Assembly: GCA_027492585.1 (NCBI GenBank)
Contig: JAPUEK010000041.1
Span: 1 to 64,000 of the forward strand
From: Paracoccaceae bacterium
GTDB lineage: Bacteria; Pseudomonadota; Alphaproteobacteria; Rhodobacterales; Rhodobacteraceae
Direction: 5' to 3'
Length of the DNA stretch: 64,000 nt
The notes beneath the pieces are model-generated. The model did not search any database, was not told the DNA's origin, and worked only from the letters and a program-made list of their open reading frames with translations. Positions 35,208 to 44,246 of this stretch are shown one piece after another. How positions within the stretch are numbered: position 1 is the first letter of the stretch; every line of letters begins with the position of its first letter. The position numbers were made by a program, and so were the translations under genes.

Positions 35208-38015
35208 ATGACATTCGGCAAAGGGCATCACCTTCACCTCATCGACGGCTCGGCCTTCATCTTCCGCGCCTACCACGCCCTGCCCCCGCTCACCCGCAAG
35301 TCGGACGGGATGCCGGTCGGCGCGGTCGCGGGCTTCTGCAACCTTCTCTGGGGGGAGCTGACCGCCACCCGCCGCGAGGCGAGCCCCACCCATCTCGCGG
35401 TGATCTTCGATGCCGGTTCCAGAACCTTCCGCAACGAGATCTACCCCGCCTACAAGGCCAACCGCCCCGAGCTGCCCGAAGACCTGCGCCCGCAATTCGC
35501 CTTCACCCGCGAGGCGACCCGCGCCTTCAACGTCCCCTGCATCGAGGTCGAGGGCTTTGAAGCCGACGACATCATCGCCACCCTCGCCCGCCGCGCCCGC
35601 GAGGCGGGGGGGACGGCGACCATCATCTCCTCCGACAAGGACCTGATGCAGCTCATGGGCGACGGGATCGACATGCACGACCCGATGAAGAACAAGCGCC
35701 TCGGGCTGGAGGATGTGAGGGAGAAATTCGGCGTCGCGCCAGACCGGGTGGTGGATGTGCAATCGCTTGCCGGGGATTCGGTGGACAACGTGCCGGGCGC
35801 ACCGGGCATCGGGCTGAAGACCGCCGCCCTTCTCATCCAGGAATACGGCGACCTCGACACGCTTCTGGCGCGGGCGGGGGAGATCAAGCAGCCGAAGCGC
35901 CGCGAGACGCTTCTGGAAAACGCCGAGCTGATCCGTATCTCGCGCCGGCTCGTCACGCTCGACGCGCATATGCCGCTGGAACTGCCATTGGAAGATCTGG
36001 AGCTGAAATCGCCCGAAGCGCCGGTGGTGATGGACTTCCTCAACAGGATGGAATTCCGCACCCTTTCGCAGCGCGTCGCCCAGAAGCTGAAGGTCGAGGC
36101 CCCGGTTCTGGCCGAGGACAGGGGGATGCATGTCGAGGGCGCCCATGACGCGGCGGCGGAGACCGCCCACCTGCCCTTCGATCCCGCCAGCTACGAATGT
36201 ATCCGCGACCGTGCCGCGCTCGACCGCTGGATCGCGTTGATCCGCGAGCGCGGCTATGTCGCCGTCGATACGGAAACGACCTCGCTCGACGAGATGCGGG
36301 CGGAGCTGGTCGGCATCTCGCTTTGCGTGCTGCCCGGACAGGCGGCCTATCTGCCGGTCGGCCACAAGCAGGGCAGCGGCGATCTTTTCGGGTCGAGCGC
36401 GCTTGCCGAGGGCCAGATGCCGATGGAGGAGGCGCTCGCCGCGCTGAAGCCGGTGCTGGAGGATGATGCGATCCTCAAGATCGGCCAGAACATGAAATAC
36501 GACTGGAAGATCTTCGCCCGCCACAGCATCCGCATCGCGCCCTTCGACGACACGATGCTGATGAGCTATGCCATGCAGGCCGGACTGAATCTGCATGGGA
36601 TGGATGCGCTGTCGGAGCAATATCTCGGCCACAAGCCCATTCCGATCAAATCGCTGCTCGGTTCCGGCAAGACCCAGATCACCTTCGACAAGGTGCCGGT
36701 GGCCGAGGCGGTGAAATATGCCGCCGAAGATGCCGATGTGACCCTGCGGCTCTGGGAACTCTTCAAGCCGCAACTGCACCGCGCCCGCGTCACCACGGTC
36801 TACGAGACGCTGGAGCGCCCGCTGGTGCCGGTGCTGGCCGATATGGAAATGGCCGGGATCGAGGTCAACCGCGAGACGCTCTCGCGCATGTCCAACGCTT
36901 TCGCGCAGAAGATGGCGGGGCTGGAGGCGGAGATCCAGGAGCTTGCCGGCCAGCCCTTCAACGTCGGCTCGCCGAAGCAACTGGGCGAGATCCTCTTCGA
37001 CAAGATGGGCCTTCCGGGCGGCGAAAAAGGCAAGACCGGCGCCTATGCGACCGGGGCCGATGTGCTCGAAGACCTCGCCACCGAGCATGAACTGCCCGGA
37101 AGGGTGCTGGACTGGCGCCAGCTTTCAAAGCTGAAATCGACCTATACCGATGCGCTTCAGGACCATATCAACCCCGAGACCGGGCGCGTCCACACCTCCT
37201 ATTCGATTGCGGGCGCGAACACCGGGCGGCTCGCCTCCACCGATCCGAACCTTCAGAACATCCCCGTCCGCTCGGAAGAAGGCCGCCGCATCCGCGAGGC
37301 TTTCGTGGCGCCGAAGGGAAAGCTGCTGGTCTCGCTCGACTATTCCCAGATCGAGCTTCGCATCCTTGCCCATGTCGCCAATATCCCCGCGCTGCAACAG
37401 AGCTTCCGCGACGGCCATGACATCCATGCCATGACCGCCTCGGAGATGTTCGGCGTGCCGCTCGACCAGATGACCTCCGACATCCGCCGCAAGGCCAAGG
37501 CCATCAACTTCGGGGTGATCTACGGCATCTCTGGCTTCGGCCTCGCCCGCAACCTCCGCATCCCCCGCGCCGAAGCACAGGGCTTCATCGACCGCTATTT
37601 CGAGCGCTTCCCCGGCATCAGGGAATACATGACGGCGACGGTGAAATTCGCGCAGGAGAACGGCTATGTGCAGACGCTGTTCGGCCGCAAGATCCACACG
37701 CCGGAGATCAACGCCAAAGGCCCCGGCGCCGGCTTTGCCAAACGCGCCGCGATCAACGCCCCCATTCAGGGGACAGCCGCCGATGTGATCCGCCGCGCCA
37801 TGATCCGGATGCCCGCCGCCATCGCGCATCTGCCGGCGAAAATGCTGCTGCAGGTGCATGACGAACTTCTCTTCGAGGTGGAGGAAGAGGCCGCCCCCGC
37901 CCTCATCACCGCGGCAAGGACCGTGATGGAGGGGGCGAACCTCCCCGCCGTCGCCCTCGCCGTCCCCCTGACGGTAGAGGCGGGACAGGGCCGGAGCTGG
38001 GCGGAGGCACATTAG
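35208..38015 (+). CDS. polA: DNA polymerase I
   Basis: Repair and Okazaki-fragment polymerase, 935 residues with all three activities. The 5'-3' exonuclease domain (about 1-300) has LIDGSAFIFRAYHA, FEADDIIATLA and SSDKDLMQL; the 3'-5' exonuclease is intact with VDTETTSLD, GQNMKYD and YAAEDADVTLRL; the polymerase has motif A DYSQIELRIL, motif B KAKAINFGVIYG and motif C LLQVHDELLFEV. The start at 35208 (MTFGKGHHLHLIDGS) fits homologues; the frame is open for 66 codons upstream inside the preceding gene's end. Confidence 0.97.
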   Translation: MTFGKGHHLHLIDGSAFIFRAYHALPPLTRKSDGMPVGAVAGFCNLLWGELTATRREASPTHLAVIFDAGSRTFRNEIYPAYKANRPELPEDLRPQFAFTREATRAFNVPCIEVEGFEADDIIATLARRAREAGGTATIISSDKDLMQLMGDGIDMHDPMKNKRLGLEDVREKFGVAPDRVVDVQSLAGDSVDNVPGAPGIGLKTAALLIQEYGDLDTLLARAGEIKQPKRRETLLENAELIRISRRLVTLDAHMPLELPLEDLELKSPEAPVVMDFLNRMEFRTLSQRVAQKLKVEAPVLAEDRGMHVEGAHDAAAETAHLPFDPASYECIRDRAALDRWIALIRERGYVAVDTETTSLDEMRAELVGISLCVLPGQAAYLPVGHKQGSGDLFGSSALAEGQMPMEEALAALKPVLEDDAILKIGQNMKYDWKIFARHSIRIAPFDDTMLMSYAMQAGLNLHGMDALSEQYLGHKPIPIKSLLGSGKTQITFDKVPVAEAVKYAAEDADVTLRLWELFKPQLHRARVTTVYETLERPLVPVLADMEMAGIEVNRETLSRMSNAFAQKMAGLEAEIQELAGQPFNVGSPKQLGEILFDKMGLPGGEKGKTGAYATGADVLEDLATEHELPGRVLDWRQLSKLKSTYTDALQDHINPETGRVHTSYSIAGANTGRLASTDPNLQNIPVRSEEGRRIREAFVAPKGKLLVSLDYSQIELRILAHVANIPALQQSFRDGHDIHAMTASEMFGVPLDQMTSDIRRKAKAINFGVIYGISGFGLARNLRIPRAEAQGFIDRYFERFPGIREYMTATVKFAQENGYVQTLFGRKIHTPEINAKGPGAGFAKRAAINAPIQGTAADVIRRAMIRMPAAIAHLPAKMLLQVHDELLFEVEEEAAPALITAARTVMEGANLPAVALAVPLTVEAGQGRSWAEAH

Positions 38016-38043
38016 GGCCGCATCAGGCCGCGCCATGGGGTAA

Positions 38044-38158
38044 CGCTGGAGGGGTTTTGCACCCCTCCAGACCTCCCCGCAGGATATTTGGAAAGAGAAG
38101 AAGGGGAAAAGCCCCGCCCTGCCCTTTCATCTTGCCCCAAGTATCCCCGCCGGAGGCC
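38044..38158. repeat. Intergenic repeat copy D, bipartite, with hairpin
   Basis: Begins with a hairpin TGGAGGGG/CCCCTCCA around TTTTGCA (38047-38069), the inverse orientation of the hairpins in copies A, B and G, then CCCCGCAGGATATTTGG with AAAGAGAAGAAGG, and ends with the inverted half CCAAGTATCCCCGCCGGAGG preceded by CCCTTTCATC. It lies between polA and the convergent DUF1203 gene. Confidence 0.75.
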
Positions 38159-38231
38159 AACCGCCCCCGGCAGGGGGCGGGAAAAAGCCGTGCGGCGCAG
38201 CCGCGCCTTTGGATTGCGGGCTGCCCCCGCC

Positions 38232-38693
38232 TCACCCCCTGTCGATCCGGCATTGATAGCAATTGTTCCGGGCGGAGCGCAGATGAAGATAGGCCACCTC
38301 CGCGTCGGCAAACCGCGCCTCCGCCTCCACCGCGATCTGCCCGGTCGCAACGACGGCCCCGGTGCCGTAGACGATCCTGTCCGCCGCCGAATAGCCGCGC
38401 AGGATGTAGTCGGGCGAGGTGAACATTGCCGGCAACTCCGCCCCGCCCCCGGCCTCGCAGGGATCGGCGCACAAAAAGATCGGTCCAAGTTCGGCATAGG
38501 GTTGCATCGACGGAAAGGGCCTGTGCGCCAGCACCAGCATCCCCGCCCCTTCGGGGATCATCTTCAGACAATGCCGGCAGGGACAGCCCGCCCCCGCCAC
38601 CTGCCGCTCCGGCAACAGGCCATTTGCATCGGGCGCGCCGGCTTGCAGGGCGCGGACGAGATCGGTCGGGATCGGGGAAAAGCGGATGGTCAT
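38232..38693 (-). CDS. DUF1203 domain-containing protein
   Basis: A 153-residue protein of unknown function with the DUF1203 pattern: GCPCRHCLKMIPEG near residue 36, MLVLAHRPF, FLCADPCEAGG and a C-terminal ARNNCYQCR. The paired cysteines suggest metal binding. An AAAGGAG ribosome binding site precedes the ATG. It lies 64 bp downstream of the HIT gene on the same strand. Confidence 0.82.
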   Translation of the reverse strand: MTIRFSPIPTDLVRALQAGAPDANGLLPERQVAGAGCPCRHCLKMIPEGAGMLVLAHRPFPSMQPYAELGPIFLCADPCEAGGGAELPAMFTSPDYILRGYSAADRIVYGTGAVVATGQIAVEAEARFADAEVAYLHLRSARNNCYQCRIDRG

Positions 38694-38757
38694 GACGGGT
38701 CTCCTTTCCCGTCACATCCCCCGTTCCCGCCTGCAAGGCGACCCGGTTCCTGCGGGT

Positions 38758-39129
38758 TCAGTCGCGCTCCACCAGGCGGCCCAGAACCCGCCCGCCGAGG
38801 ATGTGCAGGTGATAATGCGGCACCTCCTGCATCCCGTGCAGCCCGGCATTGGTGATGGCGCGGTAACCCTGCCCCGGCGCCACCCCCACCATCTCGCAGA
38901 CCCGCGCGGCGGTGCGGTGGAAATCGACGATCTCCTCCGCCGAGGCCTCGGCGGCGAACTGGTCGAAGGTGGCGTAAGGCCCCTTCGGGATCACCAGCAC
39001 ATGCACCGGCGCCTGCGGGTGGATGTCATGGAAGGCGAGCGTATGCGCCGTCTCCAGCACGGTTTTGTTCGGGATCTCCCCGCGCAGGATGCGGGCGAAG
39101 ATATTCTGCGGGTCGTAGGAAGGAGCCAT
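38758..39129 (-). CDS. HIT (histidine triad) family hydrolase
   Basis: A 123-residue HINT-type protein; such enzymes hydrolyse nucleotide phosphoramidates. NIFARILRGEIP opens the fold, the middle has VHVLVIPKGPYATFDQF, and the catalytic triad is in PHYHLHILGG near residue 108. It starts 5 bp after the glycosyltransferase stop, so the two are likely co-transcribed. Confidence 0.92.
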   Translation of the reverse strand: MAPSYDPQNIFARILRGEIPNKTVLETAHTLAFHDIHPQAPVHVLVIPKGPYATFDQFAAEASAEEIVDFHRTAARVCEMVGVAPGQGYRAITNAGLHGMQEVPHYHLHILGGRVLGRLVERD

Positions 39130-39134
39130 GGTCT

Positions 39135-40712
39135 TCAGTCCACAAATAGATATTCGGTCGAGGCGATCTCGCGCGCCTTCTCCACCGGAATATCAAGGAA
39201 TTCTGCCAGCGACACGGTGTTTTCATCCGCCCGCGCACTTTGCCGGATGCGGTAGAACCCTGCAAAGCCCGCATCCCGGATCCGGTCGCTTTCAAACTTC
39301 ACATCATAGCGGATGGTCGGCAGCAGCCGGTCGATGGTGTCCTGCGGGGTCTGGTCGCCCGCCAGCCCCACCCGCATGGCATGGCCGATCAGGTAGTCGT
39401 CGGTGAAGTCGCATTCGATCTCCAGAAGCCGGACCCGCGCCTTGTCGTTGTAGAAATCCTGCATCAGGTCAACGTTGGCCGGGTCGATGCAGAAGATCAG
39501 CCGGTCCGTCTGCCAGTAATCGAACAACATCCGCACCAGAGCCCGCCGGTGCCGCGTGCGTTTTTCAAGATTGGACTGGATACCGCCAAGGTCCGGCAGC
39601 GGCGTCGAAGCCTCGTTGAACAGGTAGTCGAGCGCGGGAAGGTTCGTCACCTGCCGCACCCGCTCCACCAGCCGCTTGGCGACATGCCATTTCTTGCAGG
39701 TGACCATCATCAGCGTCCGCTCGCGGCCGAGAGAGCTTTCCGTCTCCCAGAAGCGCGGGGCGAAGCGTCTGCCGATCCGGCCCCGCCCGGTCAGGAACTT
39801 GAAGAGGCTCCGCCCTTCGTTGGAAATGCCGAACCGCACCCCCTTGGCGGCGTAAAGCTTGCCCAGCCGCTCTTTCAGTTCCCTGGCATCCGGGCTGATC
39901 TTGCGGGCAAAGAGATAGTCCTGCGACAGAAGAAGGTCGTAATTGTCGTTGTAGAAGGTCACCGGCATCCCGTAATCGGTGAACATCAGGAAGGTCAGCG
40001 TGCGCGTGCGGATCTCATGCTCCGGCACCAGATGGCGCACGAGGGTCTGGAAGAAGGTCTCGTCCGGAATCCAGGTGGTGCGGAAGAAGCGCATCACATC
40101 CCGGCGCTTCTTCACGAAGTCGAGCACCCATTCCACCGTCCGCCGCCGCAGGCACCACCACTGGCTGCCGATCTGCATGGCGATGTCATGCGGCACCTTG
40201 CGCGCGAGGCCCAGCTTTTCCTGCCACCGCATCGAGGCATAGAACAGCGCCTTGCTGTTGCGCTCGTTGAACCAGTGCCGGTAGATCAGCCGCTCTTCCT
40301 TGATCCCGGTCTTGATCCAGTCGGAGTTGAAGTAATCGAAGCTCTCGATGTAATCGACCTCCTCGCGGTCGAGGAAATCATGGGCGAATTCGGCCGATTT
40401 GATCGGCATGCAATCGCCCGAGAGCATGTAGAAATGGGTGGCGCGCGGAAAGGTCTCCACCGCGGCCTCGACGGCCAGCAGCGTCGCCTCCACCAGACTC
40501 CACTCCCCCCAGCCGCATTTCGCCCGCCGCCTGGTGAAGGTGACGGAGGCGTTCGACGACAGCTCGCCGCGGATCTTCTCGAAATCCGACGGCTTGGCAC
40601 GCCCGTCGAAATGGATCGACACGAAGTCACCAGCCGCCGTCAGGCGCTGCGCCTGGGCGATGATCCCCTCCGGGTCCTTGTGACAGAGCAGGATATAGGC
40701 GATTCTTGCCAT
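39135..40712 (-). CDS. Glycosyltransferase, core-2/I-branching beta-1,6-N-acetylglucosaminyltransferase family
   Basis: A 525-residue protein. The N-terminal half (about 1-290) is a Branch-type glycosyltransferase (GT14-like): MARIAYILLCHKDP, TRRRAKCGWGEWSLVEATL, FYMLSGDCMPIKS, GSQWWCLRR and WIPDETFFQTLV. The C-terminal part is a separate domain found with these enzymes in Rhodobacteraceae (DUF5928-like; function unknown), with residues about 330-520 containing ERTLMMVTCKKWHVAKRL. The sugar substrate is unknown; the gene is divergent from a sulfotransferase, which suggests both modify a surface or exported polysaccharide. Confidence 0.85.
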   Translation of the reverse strand: MARIAYILLCHKDPEGIIAQAQRLTAAGDFVSIHFDGRAKPSDFEKIRGELSSNASVTFTRRRAKCGWGEWSLVEATLLAVEAAVETFPRATHFYMLSGDCMPIKSAEFAHDFLDREEVDYIESFDYFNSDWIKTGIKEERLIYRHWFNERNSKALFYASMRWQEKLGLARKVPHDIAMQIGSQWWCLRRRTVEWVLDFVKKRRDVMRFFRTTWIPDETFFQTLVRHLVPEHEIRTRTLTFLMFTDYGMPVTFYNDNYDLLLSQDYLFARKISPDARELKERLGKLYAAKGVRFGISNEGRSLFKFLTGRGRIGRRFAPRFWETESSLGRERTLMMVTCKKWHVAKRLVERVRQVTNLPALDYLFNEASTPLPDLGGIQSNLEKRTRHRRALVRMLFDYWQTDRLIFCIDPANVDLMQDFYNDKARVRLLEIECDFTDDYLIGHAMRVGLAGDQTPQDTIDRLLPTIRYDVKFESDRIRDAGFAGFYRIRQSARADENTVSLAEFLDIPVEKAREIASTEYLFVD

Positions 40713-40854
40713 TTCAGAAACATTACACGCGCTTAGAGGTCACTGTTGCCTTAATTAGCGCGAAGGGACATTGAAAAGACAGAGTTTGTTTGCTTTTTTG
40801 TGGCGCATTGGTTCCGCAGGCGAAACAACGCAGGCGGATGGAAGGAGAGGGTTG

Positions 40855-41673
40855 ATGGGTTTCCCCGGAACGTGGATGACGGAAAGCGAAAGCGTGGTCT
40901 ATCGGGTGGTGCCGAAATGCGCCTGCTCGACGATCGGGCAGATCATGTATTACTCCGATCACGGCACGTTCTTCGACGGCGACATCCATGACGCGACCTC
41001 CGGGATGCACAAATGGGCGATGGAGGCGAGCCAGCCGCTGATCGAAGCCAATGTGAAATCGCATAAATCCTTCGCCTTCACCTGCGTCCGCAACCCTTAT
41101 ACCCGGATTCTGTCGTCCTTCTTCGACAAGATCTGCGGCATTCAACGCAACGGCAAACGCTACCGCGGCAACCTTGTGCCGCTCCTGGTGCAGAAGTACG
41201 GGGTCGAGGTCGGCGGGGACGACGGCAAGCAGGAGTTCGACCAGATCAAGAGCTTCCGCCGCTTCCTTCTCTTTGCACGCGACACCATCCGCTTCCGCAA
41301 ACCGATGGAGCCGGACATCCACTGGTCGGCCATGGCCGGCCATGTCTCCACCTTCATCGTGAACGGCGGGCGCTACGACCAGATCTTCTTCACCGAGAAG
41401 TTCGACGAGGGCATGGCCAAGGTGCTGAAGAAGGTGAAGTCGAAGCACAAGGTCGATCTGAAGAAGATCCCGAAGTTCAACGAAAGCGAAGGCCACGGGC
41501 CGAAGCGGCTGCATCCGGTGGAAGACTACTTCGACGACCTGTCGATGCATCTCGTCTGGGAGATCTACAAGCGCGACTTCCAGCTGTTCAAATATGATTT
41601 CGACAATCCCGGCAACAAGATGCCAAAATCCGAGGTCGATCTGGACGAGGTCCACAAGAAACTCGGCGACTGA
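40855..41673 (+). CDS. Sulfotransferase family protein
   Basis: A 272-residue enzyme resembling carbohydrate sulfotransferases (Sulfotransfer_2-like) that use PAPS. The 5'-phosphosulfate loop is VVPKCACSTIGQIM near residue 17 and the 3'-phosphate motif is CVRNPYTRILSSFF near residue 75. The ATG at 40855 follows a strong GAAGGAGAGG ribosome binding site; 28 codons upstream are open but lack one. Soluble, with no signal peptide or membrane segment. Divergent from the glycosyltransferase across an AT-rich 140-bp gap. Confidence 0.88.
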   Translation: MGFPGTWMTESESVVYRVVPKCACSTIGQIMYYSDHGTFFDGDIHDATSGMHKWAMEASQPLIEANVKSHKSFAFTCVRNPYTRILSSFFDKICGIQRNGKRYRGNLVPLLVQKYGVEVGGDDGKQEFDQIKSFRRFLLFARDTIRFRKPMEPDIHWSAMAGHVSTFIVNGGRYDQIFFTEKFDEGMAKVLKKVKSKHKVDLKKIPKFNESEGHGPKRLHPVEDYFDDLSMHLVWEIYKRDFQLFKYDFDNPGNKMPKSEVDLDEVHKKLGD

Positions 41674-41716
41674 CCGCGCCTCCCTCTGAACCGTCCCCGC
41701 CGCGGCGCTGCGGAAC

Positions 41717-41787
41717 GCTCCGCGGGGGATATTTGAGAAGAGAAGAAAGCCTTTTCATACTGGCTCAAATATCCCCGCCGGAGGCTT
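41717..41787. repeat. Intergenic repeat copy E, head-to-head inverted pair
   Basis: Left half GCGGGGGATATTTGAG then AAGAGAAGAAAGCC and right half CTCAAATATCCCCGCCGGAGG preceded by CTTTTCATACTGG; layout as in copy C but with diverged centres. It sits between the convergent sulfotransferase and isomerase-like genes. Confidence 0.78.
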
Positions 41788-41805
41788 CCCCGGCCGGGCG
41801 GGGGC

Positions 41806-42582
41806 TCAGGCGCCGATCAGCCGGGCGCGGGATTTGAGCACCGTCAGCCAGCCAAGTCCGTGAACCGTCGCGCGGGCGGGGCGGTATTCGGCAGCGATCC
41901 ACCCGTCATAGCCGCGCTCATCGACCTCGGCACAAAGGCCGGGCAGGTCGAAGCCGCCACCGCCCGGCTCGGCCCGCGAAGGGAATCCCGCGATCTGGAT
42001 ATGGTTGATCCGGTCGCGGTGCCGCGCCCAGACAAGGCTGGCATTGCCGTGGATGCGCGCGGCGTGCCAGAGATCGAACTGGATGCCCACCGAGGGCAGG
42101 TCAAGATCGTCGAGGATGCGCGCCGCCTGATCGAAATCGTTCAGGAAATAGCCCGGCATGTCATCGGGGTTCAGGGGTTCCAGCGTCAGCCGCAGCCCCG
42201 GCGCCTGGGCCGCCGCCCAGCCGAGGTTCTCGACATAGGTCTGTTCCGCCAGCGGGCCGCGGGCCACGCCGGCCATCACATGCACATGGCTTGCGCCGAG
42301 CCGGGTCGCCAGCTCCGCCGCGCGCAGGAAGCTGTCGCGGAAGCGGCTCTCCTCGCCCGGCACGGCGGCGAAGCCGCGGTCGCCTGCCGCCCAGTCGCCC
42401 GGCGGGGTGTTGATCAGCGTCAGCGGCAGACCGCCAAGCGCCGCCTCCCAGTCCTTCGCCGGATGGTCGTAGGGAAAGAGGATCTCCGCCCCGTCGAACC
42501 CCGCCTGCGCGGCAAGACCCGGCCTGTCGAGGGCCGGGACTTCGGTGAAGAGCATCGTCAGATTCGCGGCGAAACGGGGCAT
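41806..42582 (-). CDS. hyi: Hydroxypyruvate isomerase family (TIM barrel) protein
   Basis: A 258-residue xylose-isomerase-like TIM barrel. The start MPRFAANLTMLFTEVP, GFDGAEILFPYD, LTLEPLNPDDMPGYFL with the metal-binding Glu, and IQFDLWHAARIHG match Hyi/OtnI proteins, which isomerise hydroxypyruvate or 2-oxo-tetronate. The exact substrate is uncertain because no glyoxylate or tetronate genes adjoin it. Its start overlaps the DUF1285 stop by one base. Confidence 0.82.
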   Translation of the reverse strand: MPRFAANLTMLFTEVPALDRPGLAAQAGFDGAEILFPYDHPAKDWEAALGGLPLTLINTPPGDWAAGDRGFAAVPGEESRFRDSFLRAAELATRLGASHVHVMAGVARGPLAEQTYVENLGWAAAQAPGLRLTLEPLNPDDMPGYFLNDFDQAARILDDLDLPSVGIQFDLWHAARIHGNASLVWARHRDRINHIQIAGFPSRAEPGGGGFDLPGLCAEVDERGYDGWIAAEYRPARATVHGLGWLTVLKSRARLIGA

Positions 42583-43181
42583 CAGGGCAATTCGTTTGAG
42601 GGGATCACCGGAAAGAAGACGCCCGAGGACCAGAGGCCGAACCAGCTTTCCCCGTCCTGCGGTTCATGGCAACCCAATTCGACAAGCCGGTAGAAGGATT
42701 TCCGGTCGATCAGCGCCTCAAGTCCGGCGCGGATGTGGATATAGGGGGAGGGCTCCCCGGTTTCGGCGTCGCGGGCGACGCGCAGGCGGTGATCGGCATC
42801 GGCCGCAACCCGGTCTTCGGTTTTCGTGACGAAATGCAGGATCTGGTCGCGCCCCACCCCCTCCGCCTCGAAATCCACGGCCAGAAGGGGCGCATCATCG
42901 ACACGGATGCCGACCTTTTCCACCGGGGTCACGAGGAAGTAGCTGTCGCCCTCGCGCTTCAGGATCGAGGAGAAGAGCTTGACCAGCGGCGCCCGCCCGA
43001 TGGGCGTGCCGAGGTAGAACCAGGTGCCGTCCCGTGCGATCCGAATGTCGATGTCGCCGCAGAAAGGCGGGTTCCACAGATGCACCGGCGGAGGGCCTTT
43101 CTTCGCCGCAGCGCTCACGGCGGCGGCAATGCCGTCGGCGGAAGGTTTCACGATCATTTGTGGCATCTCGCCTTTTGGCAT
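42582..43181 (-). CDS. DUF1285 domain-containing protein
   Basis: A 199-residue protein of unknown function. The family block is clear: PPVHLWNPPFCGDIDIRI, GTWFYLGTPIGR, and the FSSILKREGDSYFLVTPVEKVGI segment. A second ATG five codons downstream at 43166 has a better AAAGG ribosome binding site and may be the true start. It is divergent from moxR across about 60 bp and runs into the isomerase-like gene. Confidence 0.87.
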   Translation of the reverse strand: MPKGEMPQMIVKPSADGIAAAVSAAAKKGPPPVHLWNPPFCGDIDIRIARDGTWFYLGTPIGRAPLVKLFSSILKREGDSYFLVTPVEKVGIRVDDAPLLAVDFEAEGVGRDQILHFVTKTEDRVAADADHRLRVARDAETGEPSPYIHIRAGLEALIDRKSFYRLVELGCHEPQDGESWFGLWSSGVFFPVIPSNELP

Positions 43182-43241
43182 TTGTAGCCGCCGGAAAGTT
43201 TCGGTCTAATGTCACCATATAACCCGTTGCGGAGAATTGTC

Positions 43242-44246
43242 ATGGCCGAAGCTGCCGAACTTGTCGCCGAGATCGAGGCCCTTGGGGCGCGGCTGGCGGA
43301 GGCGCGCGCCTCGGTGGCGCAGCGTTTCATCGGGCAGGAGAAGGTCGTCGATCAGGTGCTGGCGGCATTGCTCTGCGGCGGCCATGCGTTGCTCGTGGGT
43401 CTTCCGGGGCTGGGCAAGACCATGCTCGTCGATACGCTCTCGACGGTGATGGGGCTGCACTCCTCGCGCATCCAGTTCACGCCGGACCTGATGCCCGCCG
43501 ATATCCTCGGCTCCGAGGTGCTGGAGACGGCGGCCGATGGCAGCCGCGCCTTCCGTTTCATCGAGGGGCCGGTCTTCTGCCAGCTTCTGATGGCCGACGA
43601 GATCAACCGCGCCAGTCCGCGCACCCAATCCGCCCTGCTTCAGGCCATGCAGGAGCGCGAGGTGACGATTGCGGGCCAGCATCGCCCGCTCGGCCGGCCC
43701 TTCCATGTGCTCGCCACCCAGAACCCGATCGAGCAGGAAGGCACCTATCCCCTGCCCGAGGCGCAGCTTGACCGCTTCCTGTTGCAGGTCGATGTGGACT
43801 ATCCGACCCGCGCGGCGGAGCGGGACATCCTTCTGGCCACCACCGGCGCGACCGAGACCCGCGCAACGCCGGTCTTCGATGCCGAAGGGCTGATCGCGGC
43901 GCAGGCGGTGATCCGCCGGATGCCGGTCGGCGACGCGGTCGTGGAGGCGATCCTCGACCTCGTGCGCTCCTGCCGCCCCGGCGAGGCGGAGGGCCGCGAT
44001 CTGGCCGGCTCGCTCGCCTGGGGACCGGGGCCGCGGGCGGCGCAGGCGCTGATGCTGACGGTGCGGGCGCGGGCGTTGCTGGAGGGGCGGCTCGCCCCCT
44101 CCATCGCCGATGTGGCGGCGCTTGCGCGTCCGGTTCTGGTGCATCGCATGGCGCTGTCCTTTGCCGCACGGGCGCGCGGAGAGACGCTTTCGGGCCTCAT
44201 CGACCGGGCCGTCGCCCGCAGCCTGAAGCTTGAGGCGGCGGCTTGA
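43242..44246 (+). CDS. moxR: MoxR family AAA+ ATPase
   Basis: A 334-residue AAA+ protein with Walker A VGLPGLGKTML near residue 63, Walker B LLMADEINRA, the sensor region ATQNPIEQEGTYPLPEAQ, and a C-terminal lid. MoxR proteins act as chaperones that activate partner proteins, often those with von Willebrand A domains encoded next door. The ATG at 43242 (MAEAAEL) follows a GGAG ribosome binding site. Its stop overlaps the TTG start of the DUF58 gene. Confidence 0.93.
   Translation: MAEAAELVAEIEALGARLAEARASVAQRFIGQEKVVDQVLAALLCGGHALLVGLPGLGKTMLVDTLSTVMGLHSSRIQFTPDLMPADILGSEVLETAADGSRAFRFIEGPVFCQLLMADEINRASPRTQSALLQAMQEREVTIAGQHRPLGRPFHVLATQNPIEQEGTYPLPEAQLDRFLLQVDVDYPTRAAERDILLATTGATETRATPVFDAEGLIAAQAVIRRMPVGDAVVEAILDLVRSCRPGEAEGRDLAGSLAWGPGPRAAQALMLTVRARALLEGRLAPSIADVAALARPVLVHRMALSFAARARGETLSGLIDRAVARSLKLEAAA

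Noticed and set aside
35106-37088. A 660-codon minus-strand frame opposite polA
   Set aside because: Shadow of DNA polymerase I with no recognisable motif.
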